Shown here in pieces: positions 11,173-21,600 of a DNA stretch of 64,000 nucleotides (positions are counted from its first letter, which is position 1; every line of letters begins with the position of its first letter). The notes beneath the pieces were generated by a model. The model was not told the DNA's origin. It did not search any database and saw only the letters and a list, made by a program, of their open reading frames with translations. Origin of the DNA: Lytechinus pictus (taxonomy: Eukaryota > Echinodermata > Echinoidea > Temnopleuroida > Toxopneustidae). The stretch covers positions 17,439,701 to 17,503,700 of the forward strand of contig NC_087252.1 of NCBI RefSeq assembly GCF_037042905.1. The letters run 5' to 3'. Both the position numbers and the translations under genes were made by a program.

Positions 11173-11306
11173 GCCTATAATCTAGGCGGAGGTAGCATTT
11201 ATTGTCTTTGTCACATCAGACGTATCGCTTGCGTTCAGCATAACAGCAAAGACATTAACTATTACATTAACCGTTCAAGACATTAGCCTCCGCCTAGATT
11301 ATAGGC
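11173..11306. repeat. 134-bp element with perfect 20-bp inverted ends
   Basis: GCCTATAATCTAGGCGGAGG at 11173-11192 is perfectly complementary to 11287-11306. CTTTG/CAAAG pairing extends inwards. Probably a very short MITE or a hairpin; no ORF. Confidence 0.6.
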
Positions 11307-11309
11307 TAT

Positions 11310-11812
11310 AGAGGCCCGGGCAGGTTCCGTTTTGTACCAAAATATATCAGGGCATATTTTGACACATCGTCACTTTTGTCTAATTCCCTCATTTTTTTTC
11401 TCCTTGTTTTTTTTTCAATTGTATGTTTCACCCTTATCTTTCTGTATTTTATGTTTAACCTCAGTTTCTTCCTCTCTGCTCTTAAAGTCTTTAATGATTA
11501 AATGCCATTTTTCCTCATTTTACTACTTTTCCTTGTCCAAGTGTTTTTTCTTAATTTGGTAAAATTGTTTAAGAAGGCTGCACATAAAATATTTTGATTG
11601 TCATTATCAAAAAGAAAAAAATTGTAAAAGTCGACTGACTGAAATTCGCTACTGTCTGCAGACAAATATTTGCACATCATGATCATGAAGCTTATCTGCC
11701 ACAAGTCATGACTTGTTATAGTTATGACCTTTGTAGCAATTAAAACATTATGCAAATAATGTGATAAGCGGCGGGATATAGATTTTCCTTTGGATACTGC
11801 AGGCGTGGCTTG

Positions 11813-11861
<49 letters not shown>

Positions 11862-14450
11862 AGAAATAGAAATAAGGCATCGTCTTCAAGATCCAGCACT
11901 ATCAAGCATTAATTGCTGTAACTGGTTATTCATCTGGATTGCTTGGATTAGTAAAATATTTGTTTAAAGAAATCCACCATAGTTGTTCCTGCGCCTAAAT
12001 ACGTAGTAGCTGAATTCTTGAACAGGTTGAATGCTGATTTGTGTATTACTCTGTTACTTCTATGTTCAAAGGTAACATTTTTCTTCCCTTATTTCAACAA
12101 AATCAAATTCTTGTCATTTTACCGACAACTTTATAGCTCCATGGTAATAGACCAGTTCGTAGTTACTTCATGGACAATTTTGGTCAAATGACCTTTCATT
12201 TCTTTCATTATGATATGTAGATTTCAAAGAAAGATATTACATAAGCATGCCTTACATAGCAGGATGAAGAAACTGAATGGACCAGGTGACAAGAATAGCA
12301 CACTTATGAACACTTTATGAAGGGATTTGTTGCATTCCTATTTTGAAAGCATATCATAGCATGTTGCACAATGTACTTGGCAAAATGTGAAATACCAGTC
12401 GTTCGTGGACGCATTGTTGTTTTGTGTGGATGTACATGAAAAAACACAATTCAAAAGAATATATGCATAATCAAGACATCAAAGTTGGTGCTTATATGAA
12501 ATGAAAACCAACTTTTGATGATAAAAACTTAGTAGAAATTGCTGAACAGGAGATGTCTGAAATATAAATTTGTTTACATGTCCTCAGATGCAGCTGGAAC
12601 CAAAAAACCTAAAGCAGGGTTGGATCCAGGATTTCCCAAGAGAGGGGGGGGGGGGCACATTTTCCGAGGGAAAAATTGACAAACAAAAAAAGAAAAGAAA
12701 AAAAGTGTTTTAACCAAAAATTAATGATATTTCGTCCCCGAAAAAAATTGACATGAAAAAAATAAGGTCTTTACTTTCAAAGGGGAAGGGGCACGCTTCT
12801 CTTTTAATAGCATTTTTACATTATAATTTTTAATTTTGCTTCTCAAGGGGGGGGGGGGGGGACACAGCCGGCCCGTGGACCCGCTATTGAGCTAAAGGTT
12901 GTGCTTACCTAGGGTAAAATGTTTATGTGTTACAAAATTTGAAATGTATCGGTTTTATTTCAATTGACTGAAAGTGCAAAAGAATAATTGTAAGCAATGT
13001 ATGGCACGGTTAGTTTGTTTCGCCGTTTTTTCCCTTATACAGCGTGAAAATGAGCATTTATGCGCAAAACGATTTCTGCGACCTTTACAAATTGCTCACA
13101 CACGTGTAACATTATGTCATTTTTTTTAAACTTTCATTTGATAGATGAGACCCAAGCCCAAGAATATATGTAAGAAAATAATCCACATGTTGTATCTTTC
13201 TCAATTCCCAGGACCACTGTAAATGTTATTTGTATATCTAATATTACTCATTTTGAAATTTCCTTCACATGTTTTATATTTATTTGTCTCTGGTTCGGAT
13301 ATACAAACTATCGAACATACAAGTATCAACTAAAATGATAAAATACAGCAGAACCTATGTGTAGGTGGCATAATTGATTCCCTTATTTGCATACCGATCA
13401 GGCCGTTGTGATTTATCGTTTTCTGATATTAAGCGAATTTTAACTAGCATAACAATAACTTTACTTTTCTGCATTGATAACCGTTTTCATTGGGCAGTTG
13501 GGTTAAGAAGGTGGGTTTTTTTTAAGCTGACGTAGCCAACGTGAATTGTTTCATGGACCCGTGCCACGTTGATGTATTATTTATGAAGTTATTATGATGT
13601 ATCTTATGAAGTAATGAAAGTTATGAAGCAAGTTTATTTTGTATTCACTGGTAGAAGCAATAAAATAGTACTTTAATATACATAATTTTTTATATATTTT
13701 TTTAAATGGAAATTTGCTTTTCAGAATTAATTTTGTTTTCCTTTCAAATTGTTCCTGGAACAAAATCATGTCCATTGTGTAGTGATGACCTTTTTTGCTT
13801 GTCAATTATTATCTAGCAAATAATGACCTCAATTTTTAATGGAATACCCTTTTTTGCTTGTAAAATTATTCCTGTGACAATATGCCCCTTGAAAAATCCT
13901 AATTTTGACACCTCTTTAAATAATCATTTCAGTAGAAGATATCTTTTCTCATTTTTCTTTCTTTTTACCTCAGTCGACATCATAATACAGAAAGGGCTAG
14001 CTACGGTCTAGTGTGAGGATTGAGTAATAGAAAGTAGATCCAGGTTCGTCGCTTTGGTTCGCGTTGAGAATAACGATGGAGAGGGTCGTAGCGGAGGAGG
14101 TGCGGGTGTTATATCAAGACAAACGTAACATATGAGAGAAGTCAAGACTTTGAAGACAAACTCATTAGAATTGATGTGGATTGAATTCCAACTGAGAAAT
14201 CATAGACTGTACCTTCTAGGAAAAGTGTGCAGACAGACAAGAGCTGCCTTCCAGTGTATTTAAAAAAAACGTAAGACAAATTTGAGTTGCATATTTTTGG
14301 TTCAATATATATTACAGATTTGTTTTTTATACCGTTGATATACTAACTGCAGTTTGAAATACTATAAGAATAAGATCTATGCTTTTGCTAGATATTTAAA
14401 GTGTTGTGCTAATTAAAAACAAAAACAAAAGGTTCAAGGTAACAATAATT
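11310..14450. other. Intergenic sequence upstream of TRIM gene 1
   Basis: No gene recognised. It contains a pyrimidine-rich stretch (11380-11560), a poly-A run of about 43 (11818-11860) and two G-tracts (12645-12656, 12847-12860) around a repeat that begins GGATCCAGG, like the ends of the hAT-like element at 29.8 kb. The last 150 bp before the TRIM start show weak similarity to the flank of gene 2 (ACCGTTGATATACTAACTGCAG here, abbreviated, against ACGGTTGACCTGCAAACTG there), so homology extends a little upstream of the ORF. Confidence 0.5.
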
Positions 14451-16325
14451 ATGGCGACACTTGAGCACACCGTTTCGCAAAATCTAAAGTGTCCGGTTTG
14501 TTTTGATTTGCTTACTTATCCAAAACAACTGTCATGTACACATACGTTTTGTAAAACATGTATTCGAGATATTCTGGCGTTCTCTTTACTTAAAAATATT
14601 TTGTCGTGTCCAATATGTAGAAATACTACAACTGTCGCGAATTGCGATGTTGCAAACCTTAAAACTAACATTCCTGTTAAGTCACTTGTTGACGGCTTCA
14701 GGAATAGTAAACAGCTCTGTGACACGTGTGACAAGCAATCAAGAGCCGCACACTTCTGTTGCGATTGTGGTAAGAATATGTGTAACGCATGTCTGCAAGA
14801 TCATAACAACTGGAACCCTAATCTTAAACACAAAGTAGTGAGTGTTGAGGACATCAGAGAGGGAAGGGTCGTCTTAGAGAAGAAGTTATATTGTCGGGAA
14901 AAGATACATAGAACTGAGAAGTATGAATGCACTGATGTATGCACGACATGTAAGAAGCTCATTTGTACGAGATGTCGCATGCTCTACCACACTCCGGAGA
15001 AAGGCCATCGTGTTAAAGATGCCGGGGAGTACACCGCCTCCATCAAAGATAGAGTTGAAAACCTACAGTCACGTGGTGAAACTAAAACTAAAACAGTCAA
15101 GAATCATATGACTTGTATTGATCATCAAATCAAACGCGTCAACTATCACATTGATGGGGAAAAGGCAAAAAACAACAGGATTTGCGAAGAAGCTATCAAT
15201 AAAATAACAGAGAGTAATGCTACCTTGAACAAGCAACTCGATGATCAGAAAGAAAAATTAGTTAGGAGTTTAAATAATATGAAAATTGATAATCAAAGGT
15301 TAGTTAAGAGTATTGAGAGTGCGAGTGATTTGTTGAGTAATAGTTTGAAAGGCCAAATAGAAGGAGATGCTGCAGCAATTTGTGATTCATTGTCATTTGA
15401 ATTGAATAATGTATTAGATAGGGATAATCCAAAGAAGATGGTTGCTATTGATGTCGGCGATCATGCAGAGGAACTGACGTTTACACCAAGCTGCGATCCT
15501 GATACATTATCAATGGGGGAACTGAGGTTTGTGAAATGTAAGCCGAAATGCAATGCAGCACTCTCAAAGAAGGACGCTATGAATGGCATAGCTGCTTCCA
15601 ATAATGGTATGGTAGCAGTTGGTTATAGCGAAGGGGGAATCTATATCTTCTCTCCTAATTGTCAGCTTCAGGAGGCAGTGATCAAAGACGTATGGATCGT
15701 GGACCTAGGATTCCTCTCTGATGGTTGTTATGCTGTACGTGATAGATATAATAAGATGTCATTGTACACATCAAATGAAGAGAGACAGGATGTGACATTC
15801 GATACTCTAGGTAAGAGTGAAGGTGGAACAGGTGGTCTCGCCGTTGACAGCAATGATCTGATCTATGTTAGCTACAGGAAAGCTAAGAAGATCCAGGTAT
15901 TCTCACCATCAGGTGGGAAGGCTATAAGGGTGATACCCTGCGATGGGTATGAACCAAAGCAAATCACAAGTTATGGTGATTCATTGATCGTTAAGCAGGA
16001 TGACACTCAGATAGCACGTATTAATAAAAAGGGTGTTATAATGTATCAATTATTACGTAAACCTCTGGAAATACGCCTCTTTGCCGCTGTGAGTAAGGAC
16101 AATACAATCCTGATTTCCTCTGTAAGATTCGAGGAAGGTCTGCTCAATATCGATGAGTATACCGGTGAGCTCAAACACATTAGGAGTCTTATATCTGATT
16201 ACAAGATTGAGAAACCTGAGAGACATTGGTATTACCTTCAACAGTTTCAATCAGGAGAGATAGCTTTCTGTACACCTGATAGGCTCTATGTATTCAACCT
16301 AGTTACTAGTAAAGTTACCTCGTAA
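14451..16325 (+). CDS. TRIM-type RING E3 ubiquitin ligase, array gene 1
   Basis: A single-exon 624-aa protein. The frame is open 15 codons further upstream, but I use ATG 14451 because MATLEHTV is conserved in all three paralogues and has G at +4. RING C3HC4: C14, C17, C29, H31, C34, C37, C53, C56. B-box 1 starts near LCDTCDKQ (C90, C93) and runs to about 127; B-box 2 spans about 148-186. A coiled-coil-like helix covers about 200-320. The C-terminal 260 residues contain repeated short beta motifs (VDSNDLIYVSY, VFSPSGGKAI, SKDNTILI, GEIAFC) typical of NHL/propeller TRIMs such as TRIM2/3/56. Expected role: ubiquitin ligase with a propeller for target recognition, possibly immune (inference). 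It is the most divergent of the three in its 5' half. Its flanks suggest it is the left end of the array. Confidence 0.9.
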   Translation: MATLEHTVSQNLKCPVCFDLLTYPKQLSCTHTFCKTCIRDILAFSLLKNILSCPICRNTTTVANCDVANLKTNIPVKSLVDGFRNSKQLCDTCDKQSRAAHFCCDCGKNMCNACLQDHNNWNPNLKHKVVSVEDIREGRVVLEKKLYCREKIHRTEKYECTDVCTTCKKLICTRCRMLYHTPEKGHRVKDAGEYTASIKDRVENLQSRGETKTKTVKNHMTCIDHQIKRVNYHIDGEKAKNNRICEEAINKITESNATLNKQLDDQKEKLVRSLNNMKIDNQRLVKSIESASDLLSNSLKGQIEGDAAAICDSLSFELNNVLDRDNPKKMVAIDVGDHAEELTFTPSCDPDTLSMGELRFVKCKPKCNAALSKKDAMNGIAASNNGMVAVGYSEGGIYIFSPNCQLQEAVIKDVWIVDLGFLSDGCYAVRDRYNKMSLYTSNEERQDVTFDTLGKSEGGTGGLAVDSNDLIYVSYRKAKKIQVFSPSGGKAIRVIPCDGYEPKQITSYGDSLIVKQDDTQIARINKKGVIMYQLLRKPLEIRLFAAVSKDNTILISSVRFEEGLLNIDEYTGELKHIRSLISDYKIEKPERHWYYLQQFQSGEIAFCTPDRLYVFNLVTSKVTS

Positions 16326-19300
16326 GAATATTATGTTTCGGCCTTCAAGAGCCTATTAATGTCCTACTTTACAAATTCTTAAATTCACCAGTTTCAATGC
16401 TAATCTTGGTATTTATGTTTCATTAATGTCAAGAAAGTTAATTCATTCCATTCGATAAAAAATAATGTAAACAATAGGATAGTAAAAGGCAAAAGTACAT
16501 AATATACAATTGTTATTACATACAGAGGAGACTAATTGAAATATGAGACTCTGCAAAGGTTGAAAAAGAATTAAACTTCAGTTGAAGAAGAATCAAGGTA
16601 CTGTTAGATTATTCGTGTTTCTGATTTCGAAAAGGAAAAGGGAAACGAGGAGGCGCGCTCAATTTTCTGTTTCGTGAAGGTGAAGCAGAAAAAGGGAAAA
16701 GAGATTTCAATTCAATGTTATGTTCCGTGAACGCGAAACAAATAGAGGAAACGAAACTTTCAATTCAATTTTGTGTTTTCAAAAGGAAAAAATAAAAATT
16801 ATAATATGTAAAAAAAAAGTCAAACGGAAGAATTAACCGTTTTTCTGTTTTCTCGTTTTAACATCTTTCATTTTTGAATCAAAATATTGAAAAATGGCCG
16901 TTTTCTGTTTTAAATCTCGAAAATAGAATCAATTTTGGATAACTATTTCGATTTTTCTTTTCCGTTTCGAAACCAGAAAAAAACGAAATGTCTAACGGTA
17001 CCTTGATTAGGAAGCTCTGTCCAAAGCTGCACCCCAACTGTATCTTGTTTAACATAGTTTCATGCATGTGTACGTAGATTTCACTACTTCTATCTTTACC
17101 ATTCTTAAAAGATCTTTACCATTCTTAAAAGAATACAGTTTAAGGGCTTTCCTTGAAACTCCATTTAAGTAGAAATTAATTTACCAAAGTGACTGTTTGA
17201 TGTTGCCTTTTCTTTCCATTAAAATATCATTTTGCATACCCTTATTTAGAAAAAAAAATGTTCAAGCATAAATACATATGACACCAAGCAAAATTGAAAG
17301 GTGAAATAAAGCAGATTACATTGACTATTCAGAAATGATTAAAACCTATATTTCATATCCAATGTTTACTTTCTAAATGAAGAATATTCTATGACATAAA
17401 CGACTGATGTTGACAACGTGACCAGTAATGAGTCTGGTCACCCATAGTAGGCCTACGGAAAAAGAAATGTTTGTTGAGAATGGGAATCAATAAATACAAG
17501 ACCTAATAGTTATATGTAATTGTAAATGTATGTGTGTGCGTATCTTGGGGGTGGGCCAGGAATCTTCAGAGAAATAAAATGAGGAAAATTTTAAGACTTA
17601 CAAAAAAAAATCAAAAGCAATTATAAATCGCAATATAAATTTAATCTAATGATAAACAATCAATCCATCAATATCAGATCAATACGGCCAAAAATTCGGA
17701 TGTTGAAAAATCCTGGAGAAAGTTTGCCCCTATAACAGGGCTTTTTATAGACCCAATATTGAGAGAAGTGAGTTGATAGACATAATACACGTGACGTGAA
17801 AACGGTGGATTCAAAGCTGGAGAATAACGCTTATTTTCAGCCATTCTTTATCGTTATGATTTGGTTTGCATGATAATACTGGTACTATTATTAAAAATTG
17901 TAATATAAGAAATGCATGCATATGATAAAGTTTTACATCAACCGAATAAAGTAATCTGGTAATGGTGAATATTACTTTTGTTGGTGCTATATACTCTACT
18001 TGGATGCTATGGTATGTTCACGATTTCGATGCATTTATCAGTTTGTTCATGATAATTTCCATTACATATCCCTTTTTTGTTTTCGATATTATTAGTAACA
18101 TAAATATATATTAATGAGCGATGACAACAAACATACATGTCGAATTCGATGTCAATACAAATGGAAATCATAAGAACCACAATTCAATTCATGGCATCGC
18201 AAATTGGGAATAACCTTCATCAAAATGTAAAACAGAAATGTACAGTCATTTTGTTCACAGCTAATAAAGGAAAGGAGAAGTATAGGCCTATAAATGTATA
18301 TACATATTTCGTTTATTTTTTCATAACATTTATTGCACTTATGAATTGTATTTAGTTGTAAATTCGTTTTATTTCAGATTGCTCAATCGAAGGGGAAAAA
18401 TGTTCATCGTAATAAAATTATACTGAGTTTTTTTTTCTTAAAGTGCATTGTTTTATATTTGATCACATGTAACGCATTAAGTGTGTTCATATTGTAAAAA
18501 AGCTGAACAAAATTTATACATACCACTAAACCCTTTCTATTTCCGCAGTCATTTCACCAAACAAATAAAAAACAAAACATTTTTTTATTTGCATTGTATA
18601 TTATTTGGTCTCATTCTTTCATTTAATCATAAAACTAGTTATTCGAATTAATTAAGACCAATCAAACGTTTCAAACAGACTTGTAGATGGAAAATTGAAA
18701 CAGTGCCCTTCCATCTTTGTGTTCAAACACATGCTAAAGTCCCATTTTATACATTATTTATTTATACATATATATTACAAGTGGTGTCCATTTCGTGCAG
18801 TTTTGTATAAAATTTTAACCAACTGTTGTATTTGGTTTTTTTTTGTAATTTTATATAGCATTTATAAAAAGTATTATTATTAACAGGAGACCGACGAAAG
18901 AAAAGCTTGTAAAAACGCTACCAATGAAATTAGACAATCTTAAAAGCAGTTGATTTCAATACAAACGATTTAAAAGGGAAATAATAGTGAGAGCAAACGT
19001 AGAACAAACATGGAAATGGTAAAAATAAATGGATACAAGGAGATGCATGGTCATAAAAAATATTATAGATAATAAAACATGTATCAGGAAGGTAATGGGG
19101 CTTCCAAAGCAATGAATAAAAGAAACGAAAATGAAAAGAAAGAACGAAGGACAAAAGTGGGATGAAATAAAGGGGGAAAGAAAATAAGTTATAAGATTGT
19201 TGCCAAAAGTGCTCAGTATGGCCTTGAAAGAGATTTTTCTTGGCTGGACAAATACAGATTTTTTAAAAAACATCAGGAATAATTCACGAGTTATTCCTCA

Positions 19301-19740
19301 ATAGTCATCTTTATCACGCTATATCACAATACTTTGTTTCTAGTTTAGGTACTATTATTCTTTCTTGTCGTGCAATCGTTTAACTCTTATCCAAACATAT
19401 TGACATTTTATTTTTAAGAGTGATTATTTATGTATTATGATTTTAAAGAGTGATATTGGAGGTCATTGTCACCTCATTTTATCCTGAATTAGTTTCTTAA
19501 CAAGTCTTTATCGATTATCTTATTCTTCTCATGCATATTCATGATTGTGGTTGCGTCAGTATCGAGTGAATATGACATACCAATTTCCCTACTTACGCTC
19601 AATATTTACAGCCTGAGCCTTTAGTACGGCTATTTGTATGTATTATTTTGCTTTTTAACCTAGGCGTTGTGTTGGAACTGAATGCATACCACTCAAAGAT
19701 GTAGTTTTTGTCTTTGTTTTCTCTCCACCTGAATCCAACA
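16326..19740. other. Unit 1 spacer, 3' flank of TRIM gene 1
   Basis: No gene seen. It contains a TIR element (16591-17008, listed separately). An open frame at 18137-18355 has counterparts in units 2 and 3, but its codon pattern and AT content do not suggest coding. The A-rich strings near 16788 and 17305 could serve as poly(A) signals for gene 1, but none is decisive. Confidence 0.5.
16591..17008. mobile_element. 418-bp TIR element after TRIM gene 1
   Basis: Terminal inverted repeats AATCAAGGTACYGTTAGA (left at 16591, right complement ending 17008) bound an interior rich in AAAGGAAAAGGGAAACG-like and CAATTTTCTGTTT-like strings that are themselves partly inverted. There is no ORF. The same element lies at the homologous place after gene 2, but the homologous flank of gene 3 (about 63115-63130) reads straight through without it. 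Confidence 0.8.
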
Positions 19741-19860
19741 AGCCTAATATACAATCGGTATATATGTATATATATTGTATGTGTATATATATATGTATAC
19801 ATATATAGATATATATATATATATATAAATATACATATATATATATTTTATATATACATT
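19741..19860. repeat. TA-rich microsatellite, unit 1
   Basis: Interrupted TATATA/TGTATA dinucleotide repeat. The homologous tract in unit 2 (41711-41876) is longer, so length differs between units. It produces spurious Tyr/Ile-rich frames on both strands. Confidence 0.85.
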
Positions 19861-19929
19861 TTGAACATTACCAATAAAGGATATGAATTCTTTTGTCAGT
19901 GTATAAAATATTATTACATAATTTTGCTG

Positions 19930-19933
19930 TTAG
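19930..19933. other. Empty target site of the 2670-bp element
   Basis: Unit 1 reads GCTG-TTAG-AGTGAAATG where unit 2 reads GCTG-TTAA-[element]-TTAA-AGTGAAATG. The sequence continues homologous on both sides, so this is the uninterrupted allele apart from one A/G difference. Confidence 0.85.
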
Positions 19934-20940
19934 AGTGAAATGTGTCTAAATTCGAAGGAATAGAATGATTATTTATGAGCTGTAAAAAAAATCAGTATGT
20001 TGGAATTTGAGGTAACTCAAGGCGGCAAACGTTGCATTGGAGGAATTCATTATTTACTCGAAATATATTGCTAAGGACGATGGGTAATTATTGATTGTTA
20101 AAGTGATACATAAAGGATTCAACTAACAAATGTGTGCATTTTAAAAATGTTATAAAAGATTGATCCGTGTCGTTTTTTAAATGAATCATAATACATATCG
20201 CCTCTGTTTTAAGAAGAGCAGCTATCTGATATGCCGCGCTCTTTTCCAACGCTAGAATAAGGTTAATTCAAACAGGCTAGAAATAATACAGAGTATATCT
20301 CATTATTTGAGTGACGATATTATTATTTGAGTGTATATAGATAGGAAATGTACCTTAAATGTATTACCAAAATCAGATATCAATGACGCCTTGTTTATAT
20401 ATAAACTTGTAAAAAGTAATAATCTAGCTACCTGGTGTAACTCTGTGTAACCTATCCAAATTCGACGAGGTATTAGGTAACTGAAAAAGAAAGGTGATGT
20501 GTGAAAGAAGATTACTTTCATCTTCATGCATTTTAAATGATGATAAATTCGATTATCTATGCAAGTCGCTGATATACAGAATACAAAACAGAGGGGAAAG
20601 AATGGAGCCCTGCAGGGTTCCACAGTTTGTATTTCCCAGTACTTGCACGTGATTTGTTTACTTGCACACTTAGGTTTCTATTCCACTTTTTTCTTAGATA
20701 ATAAATCGTTTGTTCCTTCTGAGAAACTTAGCATTCGCATTCATTTACAAAGTGTAGCTGGAACAAAAGATGAGGATTGATTATCTAGTTTGTCGTAGTG
20801 ATGTTAGGTCAAGATGCTGAACGTGCGTGATGTTCAGAGCTATGTGGATGGTGGACATGAAAATGGTTCTGATAAATGTGATATTAGAGACGGTGTTTAT
20901 AATGGGGACCATGCTGAGGGACTCGATGGCAAGAGTTGCA

Positions 20941-21172
20941 CACTGCTAAAACGATGGTGTTATTGTAACACCTTCCTGGTATCTATGTCGGTCCACACCA
21001 GAGAGGTGTTGAAACAACACCGTTTTGGCGTTAGGCTAACACCAATTTAGCATTTAAGCAACACCAATTAGTGTTTGGTTCTGAACTGGTGTACGTTGCT
21101 TCAACGCTTCTCTGCTGTGGTCCGATATAGATACCGGGCTGGTGTTTAATCAACATAGGTGTTTTTGCAGTG
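20941..21172. mobile_element. 230-bp TIR element, unit 1
   Basis: The ends CACTGCTAAAAC and GTTTTTGCAGTG are near-complementary, and interior GGTGTT/AACACC words pair across the centre. It has no ORF and looks like a TA-targeting MITE (TA follows the right end, but the left target dinucleotide has decayed). Confidence 0.65.
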
Positions 21173-21174
21173 TA

Positions 21175-21600
21175 GTAATGGTGGTAATGATAATAAGTAT
21201 AAAGATAATAGTGGCAGTGTCGATAGTCGTGGTGATGACGATAGCAATGGTGGTGATTGGGGTGATAGTGAGGATGATGGTAATGGTGATAATGTAGATG
21301 ATAATGAAATGGTTCTGATGTTGATGATGGTAATGATGGTGATGGAGGTGATTGAAAAGATGGTGGTGATGTTGCTGATGGTAATGATGGTGATGGAGAT
21401 GACAGAAAAGATGGTGACAATGTTGATGATGGTAATGATGATGATGAAGATGACAGTGACGATGGTGGTGATGGTGGAGATGATAATTAAAATCATGGTG
21501 ATATTGATGATGGTATCATTGCGATGGAGCTGATCGAGGATATGGTGATAATGTTACTTATAGTATGGTTGCGATGGTGTTGGCAGTGGCAGATGAAGAA
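21175..21600. repeat. GATGGT-rich simple repeat, unit 1
   Basis: Purine-rich GAT/GGT/GAA triplet tract that gives long but meaningless His/Tyr/Leu-rich frames on the minus strand and Met/Asp/Gly-rich ones on the plus strand. Its internal copy number differs from unit 2. Confidence 0.85.

Noticed and set aside
18137-18355. 72-codon frame conserved at 40087-40305 and partly at the right edge
   Set aside because: AT-rich spacer with no recognisable domain; retained only because the DNA is duplicated, and changes do not favour synonymous sites.
21031-21496. Long His/Ser/Pro-rich and Ile/Thr-rich minus-strand frames, and the 145-codon counterpart at 45725-46162
   Set aside because: They translate a GAT/GGT simple repeat; composition is purely repeat-driven and length changes with repeat number.
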